NCBI GenBank assembly: GCA_017532355.1 | Contig: JAFXJK010000085.1 | Span: 1-18,210, forward strand | Source of the DNA: Oscillospiraceae bacterium | GTDB lineage: Bacteria > Bacillota_A > Clostridia > Oscillospirales > JAAYXM01 | Direction of reading: 5' to 3' | DNA length: 18,210 nt | Shown here: in pieces, positions 1 to 6,298 of the stretch | How positions within the stretch are numbered: position 1 is the first letter of the stretch | Layout: each line of letters begins with the position of its first letter | Program-made: the position numbers and the translations under genes | The notes under the pieces: generated by a model | Databases searched by the model: none | The model's input: the letters and a program-made list of their open reading frames with translations, nothing else | What the model was told of the DNA's origin: nothing

Positions 1-6
1 CGATAG

Positions 7-168
<162 letters not shown>

Positions 169-210
169 TCTTAAAGATTCAACCCACATACAAAATTGGA
201 GGTATGTAAA

Positions 211-579
211 ATGGCACGTATAGCCGGAGTTGACCTTCCGAGAGAGAAGAGAGTCGAAATCGGACTCACATACATTTTCGGTATCGGAAGAAAGCGCGCA
301 AATGAAATACTGGCTGCAACAGGAGTAAATCCTGACACACGCGTCAAGGATCTTACCGAGGAAGACGAAGTTAAGCTTCGTGACTACATCGGCAAGTCTT
401 TCGCAGTTGAAGGCGATCTTCGTCGTGAGCTTGCTCTTGACATCAAGCGTCTCATCGAGATCGGTTCCTATCGCGGCCTCAGACACAGAAAGGGCCTTCC
501 GGTTCGCGGACAGCGCTCTAAGACAAACGCAAGAACACGCAAGGGTCCGAAGAGGACTATTGCAAACAAGAAGAAGTAA
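211..579 (+). CDS. rpsM: 30S ribosomal protein S13 (uS13)
   Basis: This 122-residue protein of the small-subunit head contacts tRNA in the P site and forms intersubunit bridges. It opens [20 protein letters not shown] and ends in the basic tail [13 protein letters not shown], both hallmarks of S13. An in-frame ATG at 196 exists, but the ATG at 211 is chosen because GGAGGT at 198-203 lies 7 bases before it and the family starts with MARIAGV. The helix-two-turn-helix region with YIFGIG near residue 25 is intact. rpsK follows 13 bases after the stop, so the two are co-translated from one operon. Confidence 0.98.
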   Translation: MARIAGVDLPREKRVEIGLTYIFGIGRKRANEILAATGVNPDTRVKDLTEEDEVKLRDYIGKSFAVEGDLRRELALDIKRLIEIGSYRGLRHRKGLPVRGQRSKTNARTRKGPKRTIANKKK

Positions 580-592
580 GGAGGTTTGTTAA

Positions 593-997
593 ATGGCTAG
601 TCCTAAAACAGCAAAGAAGGGCGTATCACGTAAGCGCCGTGAGCGTAAGAATATCGAAAACGGTGCTGCACATATCCGTTCCTCCTTCAACAATACAATG
701 GTAACCATCACAGACTTAAACGGCAATGCACTTTCATGGGCATCCAGCGGCGGCATGGGCTTCCGTGGTTCCCGTAAGTCCACTCCGTTCGCAGCACAGG
801 TCGCAGCAGAAACAGCTGCAAAGGCTGCTATGGAGCACGGCCTTAAGACTGTTGAAGTTTATGTTAAGGGTCCGGGTGCAGGCCGTGAGGCTGCAATCCG
901 TGCACTTCAGGCAGCAGGTCTTGAAGTTAACATGATTAAAGATGTTACTCCGATTCCGCATAACGGTTGCCGCCCGCCGAAGAGAAGGCGCGTATAG
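593..997 (+). CDS. rpsK: 30S ribosomal protein S11 (uS11)
   Basis: S11 is a platform protein of the 30S subunit near the mRNA exit path. The 134-residue product contains the signature stretch [20 protein letters not shown] and ends in a very basic tail, PPKRRRV, as expected. AGGAGGT at 579-585 precedes the ATG by about 7 bases. The gene ends in TAG, which shows that TAG works as an ordinary stop in this genome; that matters for the in-frame TAG in recD2 further on. It lies 13 bases after rpsM and 21 before rpsD. Confidence 0.98.
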   Translation: MASPKTAKKGVSRKRRERKNIENGAAHIRSSFNNTMVTITDLNGNALSWASSGGMGFRGSRKSTPFAAQVAAETAAKAAMEHGLKTVEVYVKGPGAGREAAIRALQAAGLEVNMIKDVTPIPHNGCRPPKRRRV

Positions 998-1018
998 TTT
1001 ATTGGAGGTGTAAAACAA

Positions 1019-1648
1019 ATGGCAAGATATACAGGAGCTGTCTGCAGGCTCTGCCGCAGAGAAAATCAGAAGCTTCACTTAAAGGGAGACCGTTGCTTTA
1101 CAGGCAAGTGCGCTCTTGAACGCCGTCCGGCACAGACACCGGGTCAGCATGGTAAGGGCCGCAAGAAGCTTTCAGAGTACGGTTTGCAGCTTCGTGAGAA
1201 GCAGAAGGCAAGACGCTATTATTGCGTGAGCGAGGTCCAGTTCCATAAGTACTTTGAAATGGCTGTTGCTAAGCAGGGTATCACTGGTGAAAACCTCCTC
1301 CGCATTCTTGAGTCACGTCTTGACAACATCGTTTACAGACTTGGTCTTGCAATGAGCCGTCCTGAGGCTCGTCAGCTTGTAAACCATGGTCACTTCACAG
1401 TAAACGGCAAAAAGGTTAATATCCCGTCCTACCTTGTAAAAGCAGGCGACGTTATCGCACTTCGCGAGAAGAGTCGCTCACTCGCAAAGTTCAAGGATGC
1501 TGTAGAAGCAAATTCATCTCGCCCTGTTGCGAAGTGGCTTGACTTCAACGCTGCAGCATTTGAGGCTAAGGTTATGAATCTTCCGGATAGAGCAGATATT
1601 GATCTTCCGATCGAGGAACATCTCATCGTCGAGTTGTACTCCAAGTAA
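1019..1648 (+). CDS. rpsD: 30S ribosomal protein S4 (uS4), zinc-binding form
   Basis: S4 nucleates assembly of the 30S body by binding 16S rRNA and, in several bacteria, represses its own operon. The 209-residue product begins [15 protein letters not shown]. Cys9, Cys12, Cys26 and Cys31 form a C-X2-C-X13-C-X4-C cluster, so this is the zinc-binding version. The C-terminal half carries the S4 RNA-binding domain ([20 protein letters not shown] around residues 101-120, then [13 protein letters not shown]). TTGGAGGTG at 1001-1009 is the ribosome binding site. Placement between rpsK and rpoA is the common clostridial arrangement. I saw no second S4 copy in the window. Confidence 0.98.
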   Translation: MARYTGAVCRLCRRENQKLHLKGDRCFTGKCALERRPAQTPGQHGKGRKKLSEYGLQLREKQKARRYYCVSEVQFHKYFEMAVAKQGITGENLLRILESRLDNIVYRLGLAMSRPEARQLVNHGHFTVNGKKVNIPSYLVKAGDVIALREKSRSLAKFKDAVEANSSRPVAKWLDFNAAAFEAKVMNLPDRADIDLPIEEHLIVELYSK

Positions 1649-1686
1649 GATTCATAAGGCCCTCGGAGTTACGAGTGTAAAAATAC

Positions 1687-1699
1687 GCGGCTATGCCGC
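1687..1699 (+). other. Small intercistronic hairpin before rpoA
   Basis: GCGGC-TAT-GCCGC forms a perfect 5-bp stem with a 3-base loop. It ends 5 bases before the AGGAGG ribosome binding site of rpoA at 1705-1710. There is no T-run, so it is not a terminator. A similar small hairpin stands in the same place before rplQ. It may shield the ribosome binding site, mark a processing site, or have no role. Confidence 0.45.
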
Positions 1700-1722
1700 C
1701 TAAAAGGAGGGTAATCACTTTG

Positions 1723-2670
1723 ATGATAGAAATTGAAAAGCCTCGTATAGAGTGCTTGGATTTGGTTGAAGACGGTTCTTATGGCAAGTTTATAATCGAG
1801 CCGCTTGAGCGCGGTTACGGAACAACTCTTGGTAACTCGCTCCGTCGTGTTCTTCTTTCTTCACTTCCCGGTGTTGCTGTTACAGCAATCAAGATTGCAG
1901 GTATCGCACATGAATTTTCAACAATTCCCGGCGTAAAAGAAGACGTAACGGAAATCGTTCTCAACATAAAGAAGATTGTTGCAAAGCTTCATACCGACGA
2001 GCCTCAGACGGTCACAATTGAAGCAAACGAGGCAGGAGAGGTAACTGCAGGAGACATCAATGTCACAGGCGATATTGAAATCCTCAACCCAGACCTTCAC
2101 ATTGCAACACTTTCCGAAGATGCAACTCTTTCTATGGAGCTTACATTCGCACACGGCAGAGGATACGTTTCAGCAGAGCGCAACAAGCAGGCAAATGCTG
2201 CAATCGGTGTCCTTCCGATAGATTCTATCTATACACCGGTCCACAAGGTGAACTACTACGTCGAGAATACCCGCGTTGGTAATATGACCGACTATGACAA
2301 GCTCACTATTGAGATATGGACCAATAAGACGATTTCTGCACGCGATGCAGTATCGTACAGCGCAAAGATTTTAAACGATCATCTCTCGCTCTTCATTGAT
2401 TTGTCTGAAGATATCGGCAACACTTCTACAGTTATTGAGAAGGCTGAGAATCAGCGTGATAAGGTGCTTGAGATGACAATCGAAGAACTCGACCTTTCAG
2501 TTCGTTCCTTCAACTGCCTGAAGCGTGCAGGAATCAACACGGTTGAGGATCTTATCAGCAAGACTCAGGAAGATATGATGAAGGTTCGAAACCTTGGTCA
2601 TAAGTCTCTTGAGGAAGTTATCAACAAACTTGATACAATGGGGCTCGCACTTGCAAGTGAGGACAACTAA
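1723..2670 (+). CDS. rpoA: DNA-directed RNA polymerase subunit alpha
   Basis: The alpha subunit dimerises to start RNA polymerase assembly, and its C-terminal domain binds UP elements and activators. The 315-residue product starts [14 protein letters not shown] and has the N-terminal-domain motif [20 protein letters not shown]. After a flexible linker near residue 230 it has the C-terminal helix-hairpin-helix domain ([20 protein letters not shown], then [13 protein letters not shown]). The reading frame extends upstream to 1693, but AGGAGG at 1705-1710 excludes that start. An in-frame TTG at 1720 has ideal spacing (9 bases) and the ATG at 1723 has 12, so the true start may be one codon earlier. 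The position between rpsD and rplQ is standard. Confidence 0.97.
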   Translation: MIEIEKPRIECLDLVEDGSYGKFIIEPLERGYGTTLGNSLRRVLLSSLPGVAVTAIKIAGIAHEFSTIPGVKEDVTEIVLNIKKIVAKLHTDEPQTVTIEANEAGEVTAGDINVTGDIEILNPDLHIATLSEDATLSMELTFAHGRGYVSAERNKQANAAIGVLPIDSIYTPVHKVNYYVENTRVGNMTDYDKLTIEIWTNKTISARDAVSYSAKILNDHLSLFIDLSEDIGNTSTVIEKAENQRDKVLEMTIEELDLSVRSFNCLKRAGINTVEDLISKTQEDMMKVRNLGHKSLEEVINKLDTMGLALASEDN

Positions 2671-2679
2671 TGTCCCACT

Positions 2680-2695
2680 TGCCGGGCGACCGGTA
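2680..2695 (+). other. Small intercistronic GNRA-loop hairpin before rplQ
   Basis: TGCCGG-GCGA-CCGGTA can fold into a 6-bp stem (one G-U pair) capped by a GCGA tetraloop of the stable GNRA type. It sits directly before TAAAAGGAGG, the ribosome binding site region of rplQ. It has no T-run, so it is not a terminator. It mirrors the hairpin before rpoA. Confidence 0.45.
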
Positions 2696-2712
2696 TAAAA
2701 GGAGGTATTACA

Positions 2713-3054
2713 ATGCCCGGAACACGTAAGCTTGGACGTACCACAGATGCTCGTATGGCAATGCTTCGCGCAATGGTTACGTATTTGCTTGAAAACGGAA
2801 AGATTGAAACAACGCTTATGCGTGCAAAGGAAGTTCGTCCTCTTACCGAGAAGATGATTACTCTCGGAAAGACAAACACACTTCACAACAAGCGTCAGGC
2901 TCTTGCTTTTATCACTAAGGAAGATGTCGTCAAGAAGCTCTTTGACGAGATTTCACCGAAGTATGCAGAGCGCAATGGCGGTTATTGCAGAATCACAAAG
3001 CTCGGTCCGCGTCGCGGTGACTGCGCTGAGATGGCAATAATCGAGCTCATCTAA
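2713..3054 (+). CDS. rplQ: 50S ribosomal protein L17 (bL17)
   Basis: L17 is a bacterial-specific large-subunit protein near the peptide exit tunnel. The 113-residue product begins [20 protein letters not shown] and contains [20 protein letters not shown] near its end, both diagnostic for L17. The length matches the short Firmicute type, without the C-terminal extension seen in some phyla. AAAGGAGGT at 2698-2706 lies 6-7 bases before the ATG. It is the last gene of the ribosomal cluster here and is followed at once by a terminator. In many Firmicutes the ecf transporter genes (ecfA1/ecfA2/ecfT) follow; here they do not. Confidence 0.98.
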   Translation: MPGTRKLGRTTDARMAMLRAMVTYLLENGKIETTLMRAKEVRPLTEKMITLGKTNTLHNKRQALAFITKEDVVKKLFDEISPKYAERNGGYCRITKLGPRRGDCAEMAIIELI

Positions 3055-3063
3055 TAAACGCCT

Positions 3064-3111
3064 AAAAGGATTACCTCAGAGTTTCAAGCCTCTGAAGTAA
3101 TCCTTTTTTAT
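3064..3111 (+). terminator. Rho-independent terminator of the ribosomal/rpoA operon
   Basis: AAAGGATTACCTCAGAG pairs with CTCTGAAGTAATCCTTT in a 17-bp stem with one C-A mismatch and an 8-base loop, followed by a T-run. It ends the rpmJ-rplQ transcript. It also stands just beyond the stop of the convergent minus-strand ATPase gene, where the other strand gives a shorter T-run (four), so it may work in both directions. Confidence 0.92.
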
Positions 3112-3114
3112 TTA

Positions 3115-4176
3115 CTATGCAAAAATATCGGATGCTATTTCCTCTGCTGTGTGATAAATGCCGTCAAATCTGATGTGCGGATTATATATGTCCTCAAGCC
3201 TGTCGTGGGCGAGTTTTGCGTCTTTCAGGATATTGCACGCTTCATCAATAAAGCTACGTCTTAACTTTCGAAGCCTTCGAAGCTCGGAACGCTCACGTGT
3301 GGAAAGCTCGCCGTCAACTGCGGCATCAAGACGTATCTTTCGATAGTAGTCACATTCAATCGGTATATCGCGTGAAGATGTAATGAAGCAAAGAGAAAGC
3401 TCAGGGATGTAAAGATGAAGCATTTGAGTTGGCTTGAGAGGGGAGTAGGCGGCGATACAGGCAAAATTTGCTGCAAGGGCTGCATCCTTTATCGGTGAGA
3501 GTAAAAAGTGGCCGATTCCGTGCGAATCCTCAAGGATATAGGTGTGTGCGGTATTCGTGTCCTTTCCGACAAGAAGGCTCACATATCCTTGCGGGGAGAT
3601 TGCTTCGCAAAAGCGTCGTTTGCAGGCGGCTTTTTTCCCTTCTCCCTTTATCTCGCGTGAAATAATGCCTTTTGCCTTTTTTCTCAGATACTCAACATCT
3701 ATTGCGCTGAGTGCTTTGTCAAAAATTTCGTCATCAAGCTTTTCTGCGCAGGCAGTCATACGGTAGATATGCGTGAAAAATTCGGAATAAGTAGTTTTTG
3801 CTGTGATTATATCTGAGGTGTGTTCGTGCAATTTCTCAGCATCGGCAAATTCCCCGAGATTTATATAGCGCTCAACAGCAATTGGAAAGCTTGGTTCAAC
3901 GACGTGCGGTGATGTTCCGTCAACTATGGCGACCTTGAGTGAAGGAAAAACGACCCCATCAAGAGAGTTCGGGTCAGAAGAACAAAAAATCAGCTCGCGA
4001 TCAATGTTAAGTTCATCGGCTTTACAGGCTAAAGTACGCATCAGTGATGATTTTCCGCTTCCGGGACCGCCTTTAAGGATATATACAGCGGATGCATCAT
4101 GAAGATCTATCAGCTCATCGTAAAAAGAATAAAAACCTCGGCCCGAATTTGCGCCCAAAAAGAAAGAAGAAAACAT
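3115..4176 (-). CDS. P-loop ATPase of the PRK06851 type, second P-loop degenerate
   Basis: This is a 353-residue predicted ATPase of unknown cellular role. The first Walker A is GGPGSGKSS at residues 36-44. It is followed by FCSSDPNSLDGVVFPSLKVA and IVDGTSPHVVEP (residues 64-95), a pattern I recognise from clostridial PRK06851-family proteins, which usually consist of two tandem P-loop halves. In the second half the lead-in AISPQGYVS (residues 192-200) and the downstream IPELSLCFITS are retained. The place where the second P-loop should be reads ILEDSHGIGHFLLSP (214-228), without a GKS/T. So only one nucleotide site appears functional. The start is set by GGAGG 7 bases upstream on the minus strand. 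The gene has a structured leader and follows the BofC-like gene by 98 bases. The family call is from memory of its pattern. Confidence 0.75.
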   Translation of the reverse strand: MFSSFFLGANSGRGFYSFYDELIDLHDASAVYILKGGPGSGKSSLMRTLACKADELNIDRELIFCSSDPNSLDGVVFPSLKVAIVDGTSPHVVEPSFPIAVERYINLGEFADAEKLHEHTSDIITAKTTYSEFFTHIYRMTACAEKLDDEIFDKALSAIDVEYLRKKAKGIISREIKGEGKKAACKRRFCEAISPQGYVSLLVGKDTNTAHTYILEDSHGIGHFLLSPIKDAALAANFACIAAYSPLKPTQMLHLYIPELSLCFITSSRDIPIECDYYRKIRLDAAVDGELSTRERSELRRLRKLRRSFIDEACNILKDAKLAHDRLEDIYNPHIRFDGIYHTAEEIASDIFA

Positions 4177-4261
4177 AAAAAAACCTCCGAATCTACTTTG
4201 TATAGCCTATGCGTCAAAAACTATGTTTGACACGGATATCAAGTACAATTCGGAGTTTTTT
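4177..4261 (-). promoter_or_regulatory. Structured leader sequestering the ATPase ribosome binding site
   Basis: Read on the minus strand, ACTCCGAAT near the 5' end pairs with ATTCGGAGG directly upstream of the ATPase ATG. The helix (8 perfect bp, plus TACTT/AAGTA beyond a small bulge) thus contains the GGAGG ribosome binding site. Inside it lies a second hairpin, GTGTCAAA/TTTGACGC (plus-strand core GTCAAA 4213-4218 and TTTGAC 4226-4231). The closing stem is followed by seven Us and then the AUG, so it also resembles an intrinsic terminator. It could be a terminator for the upstream BofC-like gene, an attenuator, or a translational switch. I do not recognise a known riboswitch class. Confidence 0.6.
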
Positions 4262-4274
4262 GTTTAAAATCGTT

Positions 4275-4631
4275 TTAACTTGAGAAATCTTCGAGGAGCT
4301 TTTGCATCTCAAGGTCTCCCTTTACGACAATACCTTCGGTAAGACGCTCTCGGTCAAAATGCCGAAGCGTGCTTGCGTATATATCAGTTACAATTATTGG
4401 GCGTGTCTCGTCGGACTCTGCGAAAACGGCGAGAATTCCGTCCTGAATTTTCAGCGTGTACTCTGTATCTGTCTCTGTGACGATGTCGGTTTCTGCAGAA
4501 GCAAAAACTTCGTCTGAAGCTGTTTTGGGCTCGGGGGATTCCTTTTTTGTTTTCAGAATTCCGCCACCTAAGAATCCGAGCATTATAAACATGGCACAGG
4601 CGGCGATGGTTATGCGTTTCTGTGAACTCAT
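4275..4631 (-). CDS. Membrane-anchored BofC C-terminal-domain protein
   Basis: This 118-residue protein has one N-terminal membrane segment (residues about 7-26, ITIAACAMFIMLGFLGGGIL), an acidic/Thr-rich linker, and a compact C-terminal domain. The domain reads EYTLKIQDGILAVFAESDE, then TDIYASTLRHFDRERLTEGI, and ends LLEDFSS. This is the pattern of the BofC C-terminal domain (PF08955 type), common in spore-forming Clostridia. In Bacillus, BofC acts in the space between spore membranes to restrain SpoIVB and so delay sigma-K activation; here that role is inference. The frame extends to a TTG at 4646, but ATG 4631 is chosen because GGAAG lies 8 bases before it. A BofA gene lies 450 bases away, which makes a sporulation role more likely. 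Confidence 0.75.
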   Translation of the reverse strand: MSSQKRITIAACAMFIMLGFLGGGILKTKKESPEPKTASDEVFASAETDIVTETDTEYTLKIQDGILAVFAESDETRPIIVTDIYASTLRHFDRERLTEGIVVKGDLEMQKLLEDFSS

Positions 4632-4692
4632 CCTTACCACTTCCAATCAAAGTATATATGTATATTATTTACCGACAGATGCTTTTTGATAC

Positions 4693-4733
4693 AAAAAAGA
4701 GCACCTGAGGCTCTGCTTTGAGCGTCAGGTGCC
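4693..4733 (-). terminator. Minus-strand intrinsic terminator of the candidate small RNA
   Basis: On the minus strand GCACCTGA and TCAGGTGC form a perfect 8-bp stem, continued by four inner pairs (CGCTC against GAGCC, one mismatch) and a 6-base loop, followed by six Us. The plus strand shows no T-run after the stem. No protein gene ends here on the minus strand, so the terminator probably ends a non-coding transcript. Confidence 0.85.
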
Positions 4734-4803
4734 AGTGAAGTGGGTTGTGGGGATAAAGATATGAAAGGAGGTCCGCTCTCGAAGGAGCGTATGCCCTCTT
4801 ACA
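4693..4803 (-). ncRNA. Candidate small RNA of about 111 nt with an anti-Shine-Dalgarno motif
   Basis: A promoter-like element (4838-4810) and a strong terminator (4733-4693) bracket about 111 nt on the minus strand with no credible reading frame. From its 5' end the transcript would form a hairpin: GAGG, a small internal loop, CGCTC, loop CTTCGA, GAGCG, then CCTC. This runs into ACCTCCTTTC (plus positions 4772-4763), which equals the anti-Shine-Dalgarno tail of bacterial 16S rRNA. Next come a C-rich unpaired stretch (TATCCCCACAACCCAC) and the terminator hairpin. Firmicute regulatory RNAs often use CU-rich single-stranded segments to pair with ribosome binding sites, so a translational repressor is a reasonable inference. 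It does not resemble the SRP RNA, 6S RNA or tmRNA as I know them. Confidence 0.55.
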
Positions 4804-4809
4804 ATATAT

Positions 4810-4838
4810 ATAATAACATGGTTTCCAATATTTGTAAA
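4810..4838 (-). promoter_or_regulatory. Sigma-A-type promoter for the minus-strand small RNA
   Basis: On the minus strand TTTACA (5 of 6 to consensus) is followed after exactly 17 bases by TATTAT (5 of 6). Transcription would start near 4803 and run to the terminator at 4693. This is one of the best promoter matches in the window. Confidence 0.65.
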
Positions 4839-4847
4839 TACCTTTTT

Positions 4848-4860
4848 GGAAAAATTTTCC
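4848..4860. promoter_or_regulatory. Palindrome between divergent promoters (possible operator)
   Basis: GGAAAAATTTTCC is a perfect 6+6 palindrome around a central A. It lies between the -35 box of the minus-strand small-RNA promoter (4833-4838) and the plus-strand TTGTAA (4861-4866), abutting the latter. A shared regulator binding site is possible; an AT-rich chance palindrome is the alternative. Confidence 0.35.
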
Positions 4861-4889
4861 TTGTAACCATATTTGTGAGATAACATAGA
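4861..4889 (+). promoter_or_regulatory. Possible promoter of the 34-aa membrane protein gene
   Basis: TTGTAA, 17 bases, then CATAGA (CATAGAAT). The -35 is fair and the -10 weak for sigma-A. The CATA-type -10 also resembles those of mother-cell sporulation sigma factors (sigma-E/K), so sporulation-specific expression is possible but not shown. Confidence 0.35.
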
Positions 4890-4923
4890 ATGAAGTGAAA
4901 AAACTTTTAGGAGGTAATCACCC

Positions 4924-5028
4924 ATGTTATGTAACGACAATTATTCAGACAACAATTGCTGCAGCTGGATTATCATCATCGCTGCTATCGTAGTTGTATG
5001 GCTCCTCTGCGGTAACAACTGCAACTAA
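4924..5028 (+). CDS. Tiny Cys/Asn-rich single-span membrane protein (34 aa)
   Basis: A 34-codon frame begins MLCNDNYSDNNCCSW, continues with a hydrophobic core (IIIIAAIVVVWLL, residues 16-28) and ends CGNNCN. It has an exceptional ribosome binding site: AGGAGGTAATCA starting at 4909 matches nearly the whole anti-SD sequence, 8 bases before the ATG. A promoter-like element precedes it and a perfect terminator hairpin follows it, so it is a free-standing monocistronic gene. Five cysteines flank or end the membrane span (positions 3, 12, 13, 29, 33). The layout (polar Asn/Cys ends around one short span) recalls tiny spore-associated hydrophobic proteins of Firmicutes such as the YjcZ group, but I cannot assign a family. 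Function unknown. Confidence 0.72.
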   Translation: MLCNDNYSDNNCCSWIIIIAAIVVVWLLCGNNCN

Positions 5029-5048
5029 TCTTAAATAGCTCGCGACGG

Positions 5049-5080
5049 CGGCAAGGGGAGAAATCCCCTTGCCGTTTTAT
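5049..5080 (+). terminator. Strong terminator after the 34-aa gene
   Basis: CGGCAAGGGGA-GAAA-TCCCCTTGCCG is a perfect 11-bp GC-rich stem with a GAAA tetraloop, followed by TTTTATAAT. It terminates plus-strand transcription 21 bases after the small gene. It also lies just past the 3' end of the convergent bofA gene, but on the minus strand it has no T-run. Confidence 0.93.
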
Positions 5081-5304
5081 AATATGTGAGAGATAGCGGC
5101 AAAAGATAGTGCGCCGGGGATGCCGAGAAAAGAAGAAAGCGCGAGGCCTATATAATTCAGAGAAACACCGATGTTAAGAGAGCTCATTACGATGAGCATA
5201 CCTACTCCTAATATCGCGCGTAGGAGAAAACGTCTGAACGGCTTTGAAAAGAAAAACAGCAAAAGCAAAATAGCTATCGGGATAAAAAGGGAGAAACGCC
5301 CCAT
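5077..5304 (-). CDS. bofA: BofA-family inhibitor of pro-sigma-K processing
   Basis: This 75-residue integral membrane protein has two or three hydrophobic segments (residues about 4-19, 28-43 and 47-70). It carries the family pattern: SKPFRRFLLRAILG, then N and G residues (SSLNIGVSLNYIGLALSSFL) and the C-terminal GIPGALSF. BofA in Bacillus sits in the mother-cell membrane around the forespore and holds the SpoIVFB protease inactive until late sporulation. The frame runs to a TTG at 5319, but ATG 5304 is chosen because GGAG lies 9 bases before it. The upstream gene encodes a YaaL-type DUF2508 protein whose stop is 15 bases away; yaaL-bofA is a conserved pair in Firmicutes, which supports both calls. 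recR, the usual third partner, is not in the window. Confidence 0.85.
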   Translation of the reverse strand: MGRFSLFIPIAILLLLFFFSKPFRRFLLRAILGVGMLIVMSSLNIGVSLNYIGLALSSFLGIPGALSFAAISHIL

Positions 5305-5319
5305 TTTGTCACGCTCCAA

Positions 5320-5598
5320 TCAGATTTTGAGAGACATAAGCTTAGCTTTCCGTATGAGAAAGCTGTATCTTGCCTCTGCGGATTTAATTTCAAATATGCA
5401 GGCTTCAATCATTTCAGGGTCTCGAGCTTCTTCAAAGCAGTTTCGAGCATGGCGGATGTCTGTCAGCGCCGCCTCGATGTCAGAAAGCAATGCCTGACGT
5501 TCAAAGTCTCCGTCCTTCTCCTTGCGTTTCGTAAAAAGATTGAGGACCTGGGTAAGTTTTTCATGTAAAGTTGACTTTTTCTCGATTGTTTTTTCCAT
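5320..5598 (-). CDS. yaaL: YaaL-like DUF2508 family protein
   Basis: This 92-residue, largely helical soluble protein of unknown function starts MEKTIEKKSTLHEKLTQVLN. Its core (LLSDIEAALTDIRHARNCFE, then ARDPEMIEACIFEIKSAEAR, then YSFLIRKAK) matches the DUF2508/YaaL pattern I know. The longer frame begins at 5685, but the internal ATG at 5598 has AGGAGG about 9 bases upstream and begins where family members begin. It forms an operon with bofA (15-base gap), as yaaL does in Bacillus. A cytosolic or sporulation-linked role is inferred only from the neighbour. Confidence 0.83.
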   Translation of the reverse strand: MEKTIEKKSTLHEKLTQVLNLFTKRKEKDGDFERQALLSDIEAALTDIRHARNCFEEARDPEMIEACIFEIKSAEARYSFLIRKAKLMSLKI

Positions 5599-5720
5599 TA
5601 TAAATAACCTCCTGTGTGTTTTGAATTCTTGTCTTATATATATTTCATATTTTGGACAATTATTCTCTTTTAAATACAAAAACAAGAAATTTTATACCGG
5701 AGCGGGTTATAATATTTGAC

Positions 5721-5749
5721 TTGTTTATTCCATCAAAAAATGGTATAAT
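5721..5749 (+). promoter_or_regulatory. Sigma-A promoter for the 5782 gene
   Basis: TTGTTT, exactly 17 bases, then a perfect TATAAT at 5744-5749. The start would fall near 5756. That leaves too little leader for translation from the ATG at 5764 and favours the TTG start at 5782. Confidence 0.7.
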
Positions 5750-5781
5750 TAAAAAAATGGATAATGGGGGGATATATAGCT

Positions 5782-6258
5782 TTGAATATTTCACCTGAAA
5801 TCATAACGTTTGCAATTTCACTGATACCTGTAATAGAGCTTCGTGGGGCAATTCCGTATGGCGCATCTATGCAGTTGCCGTATTATATGAGTTTTATCCT
5901 TTCTGTCATCGGGAATATGCTCCCGGTACCGTTTCTGATTCTCTTTGTCCGTAAGATATTTGACTGGCTCAGGAAAATAAAGCTGTTCAAAAAGCTTGTG
6001 GATTGGATGGAGAGACGCGTTCTTGGCAAGCAGGATGTTCTCGCAAAGTACGAAAAGTTCGGACTTGCGATTTTTGTTGCAATCCCTCTTCCCGGCACAG
6101 GAGCATGGACAGGTGCGATGCTTGCAGGGCTTCTGGGAATGAGAATGAAGGATTCGCTTCCTGCAATATTTATAGGCGTAATCGTTGCCGCACTCATCGT
6201 TACAGCAGTGTCTTACGGTTTTATCGGCGCAATAGACTTTCTCGGCCTGCACGCATAA
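5782..6258 (+). CDS. Small integral membrane protein, COG2426 (Sm_multidrug_ex type)
   Basis: This membrane protein of about 158 residues matches the family loosely annotated as small multidrug export proteins (PF06695 type); actual transport substrates are not established. Key stretches are ISLIPVIELRGAIPYGASM near the N-terminus and FVAIPLPGTGAWTGAMLAGL in the second half, two related re-entrant-like motifs containing ELRGAIP and PLPGTGAWTG. Hydrophobic segments surround them, with a basic loop (FDWLRKIKLFKKLVDWMERR) between. The frame opens at ATG 5764, but that codon has no ribosome binding site. TTG 5782 has GGGGGG 10 bases upstream and lies about 26 bases from the predicted transcription start. 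Genes at 6299 and 6469 follow closely, suggesting an operon. Confidence 0.8.
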   Translation: MNISPEIITFAISLIPVIELRGAIPYGASMQLPYYMSFILSVIGNMLPVPFLILFVRKIFDWLRKIKLFKKLVDWMERRVLGKQDVLAKYEKFGLAIFVAIPLPGTGAWTGAMLAGLLGMRMKDSLPAIFIGVIVAALIVTAVSYGFIGAIDFLGLHA

Positions 6259-6298
6259 GCGAGCCTCTGCATAAGATATGGCGGAGGTGTAATGATTT

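Noticed and set aside
1..6. CGA TAG at the window edge as the last codon and stop of infA
   Set aside because: Gene order makes infA likely here, but one codon is not enough to identify a gene.
4761..4883. 40-codon plus-strand frame starting ATGAAAGGAGG in the 4693-4860 gap
   Set aside because: No ribosome binding site before the ATG (the AGGAGG lies inside the frame), no family look, and it overlaps the better supported minus-strand small RNA and the divergent promoters.
4725..4940. 71-codon minus-strand frame
   Set aside because: Its end lies in the terminator stem, and its start lies antisense to the ribosome binding site and first codons of the 34-aa gene. Composition looks random.
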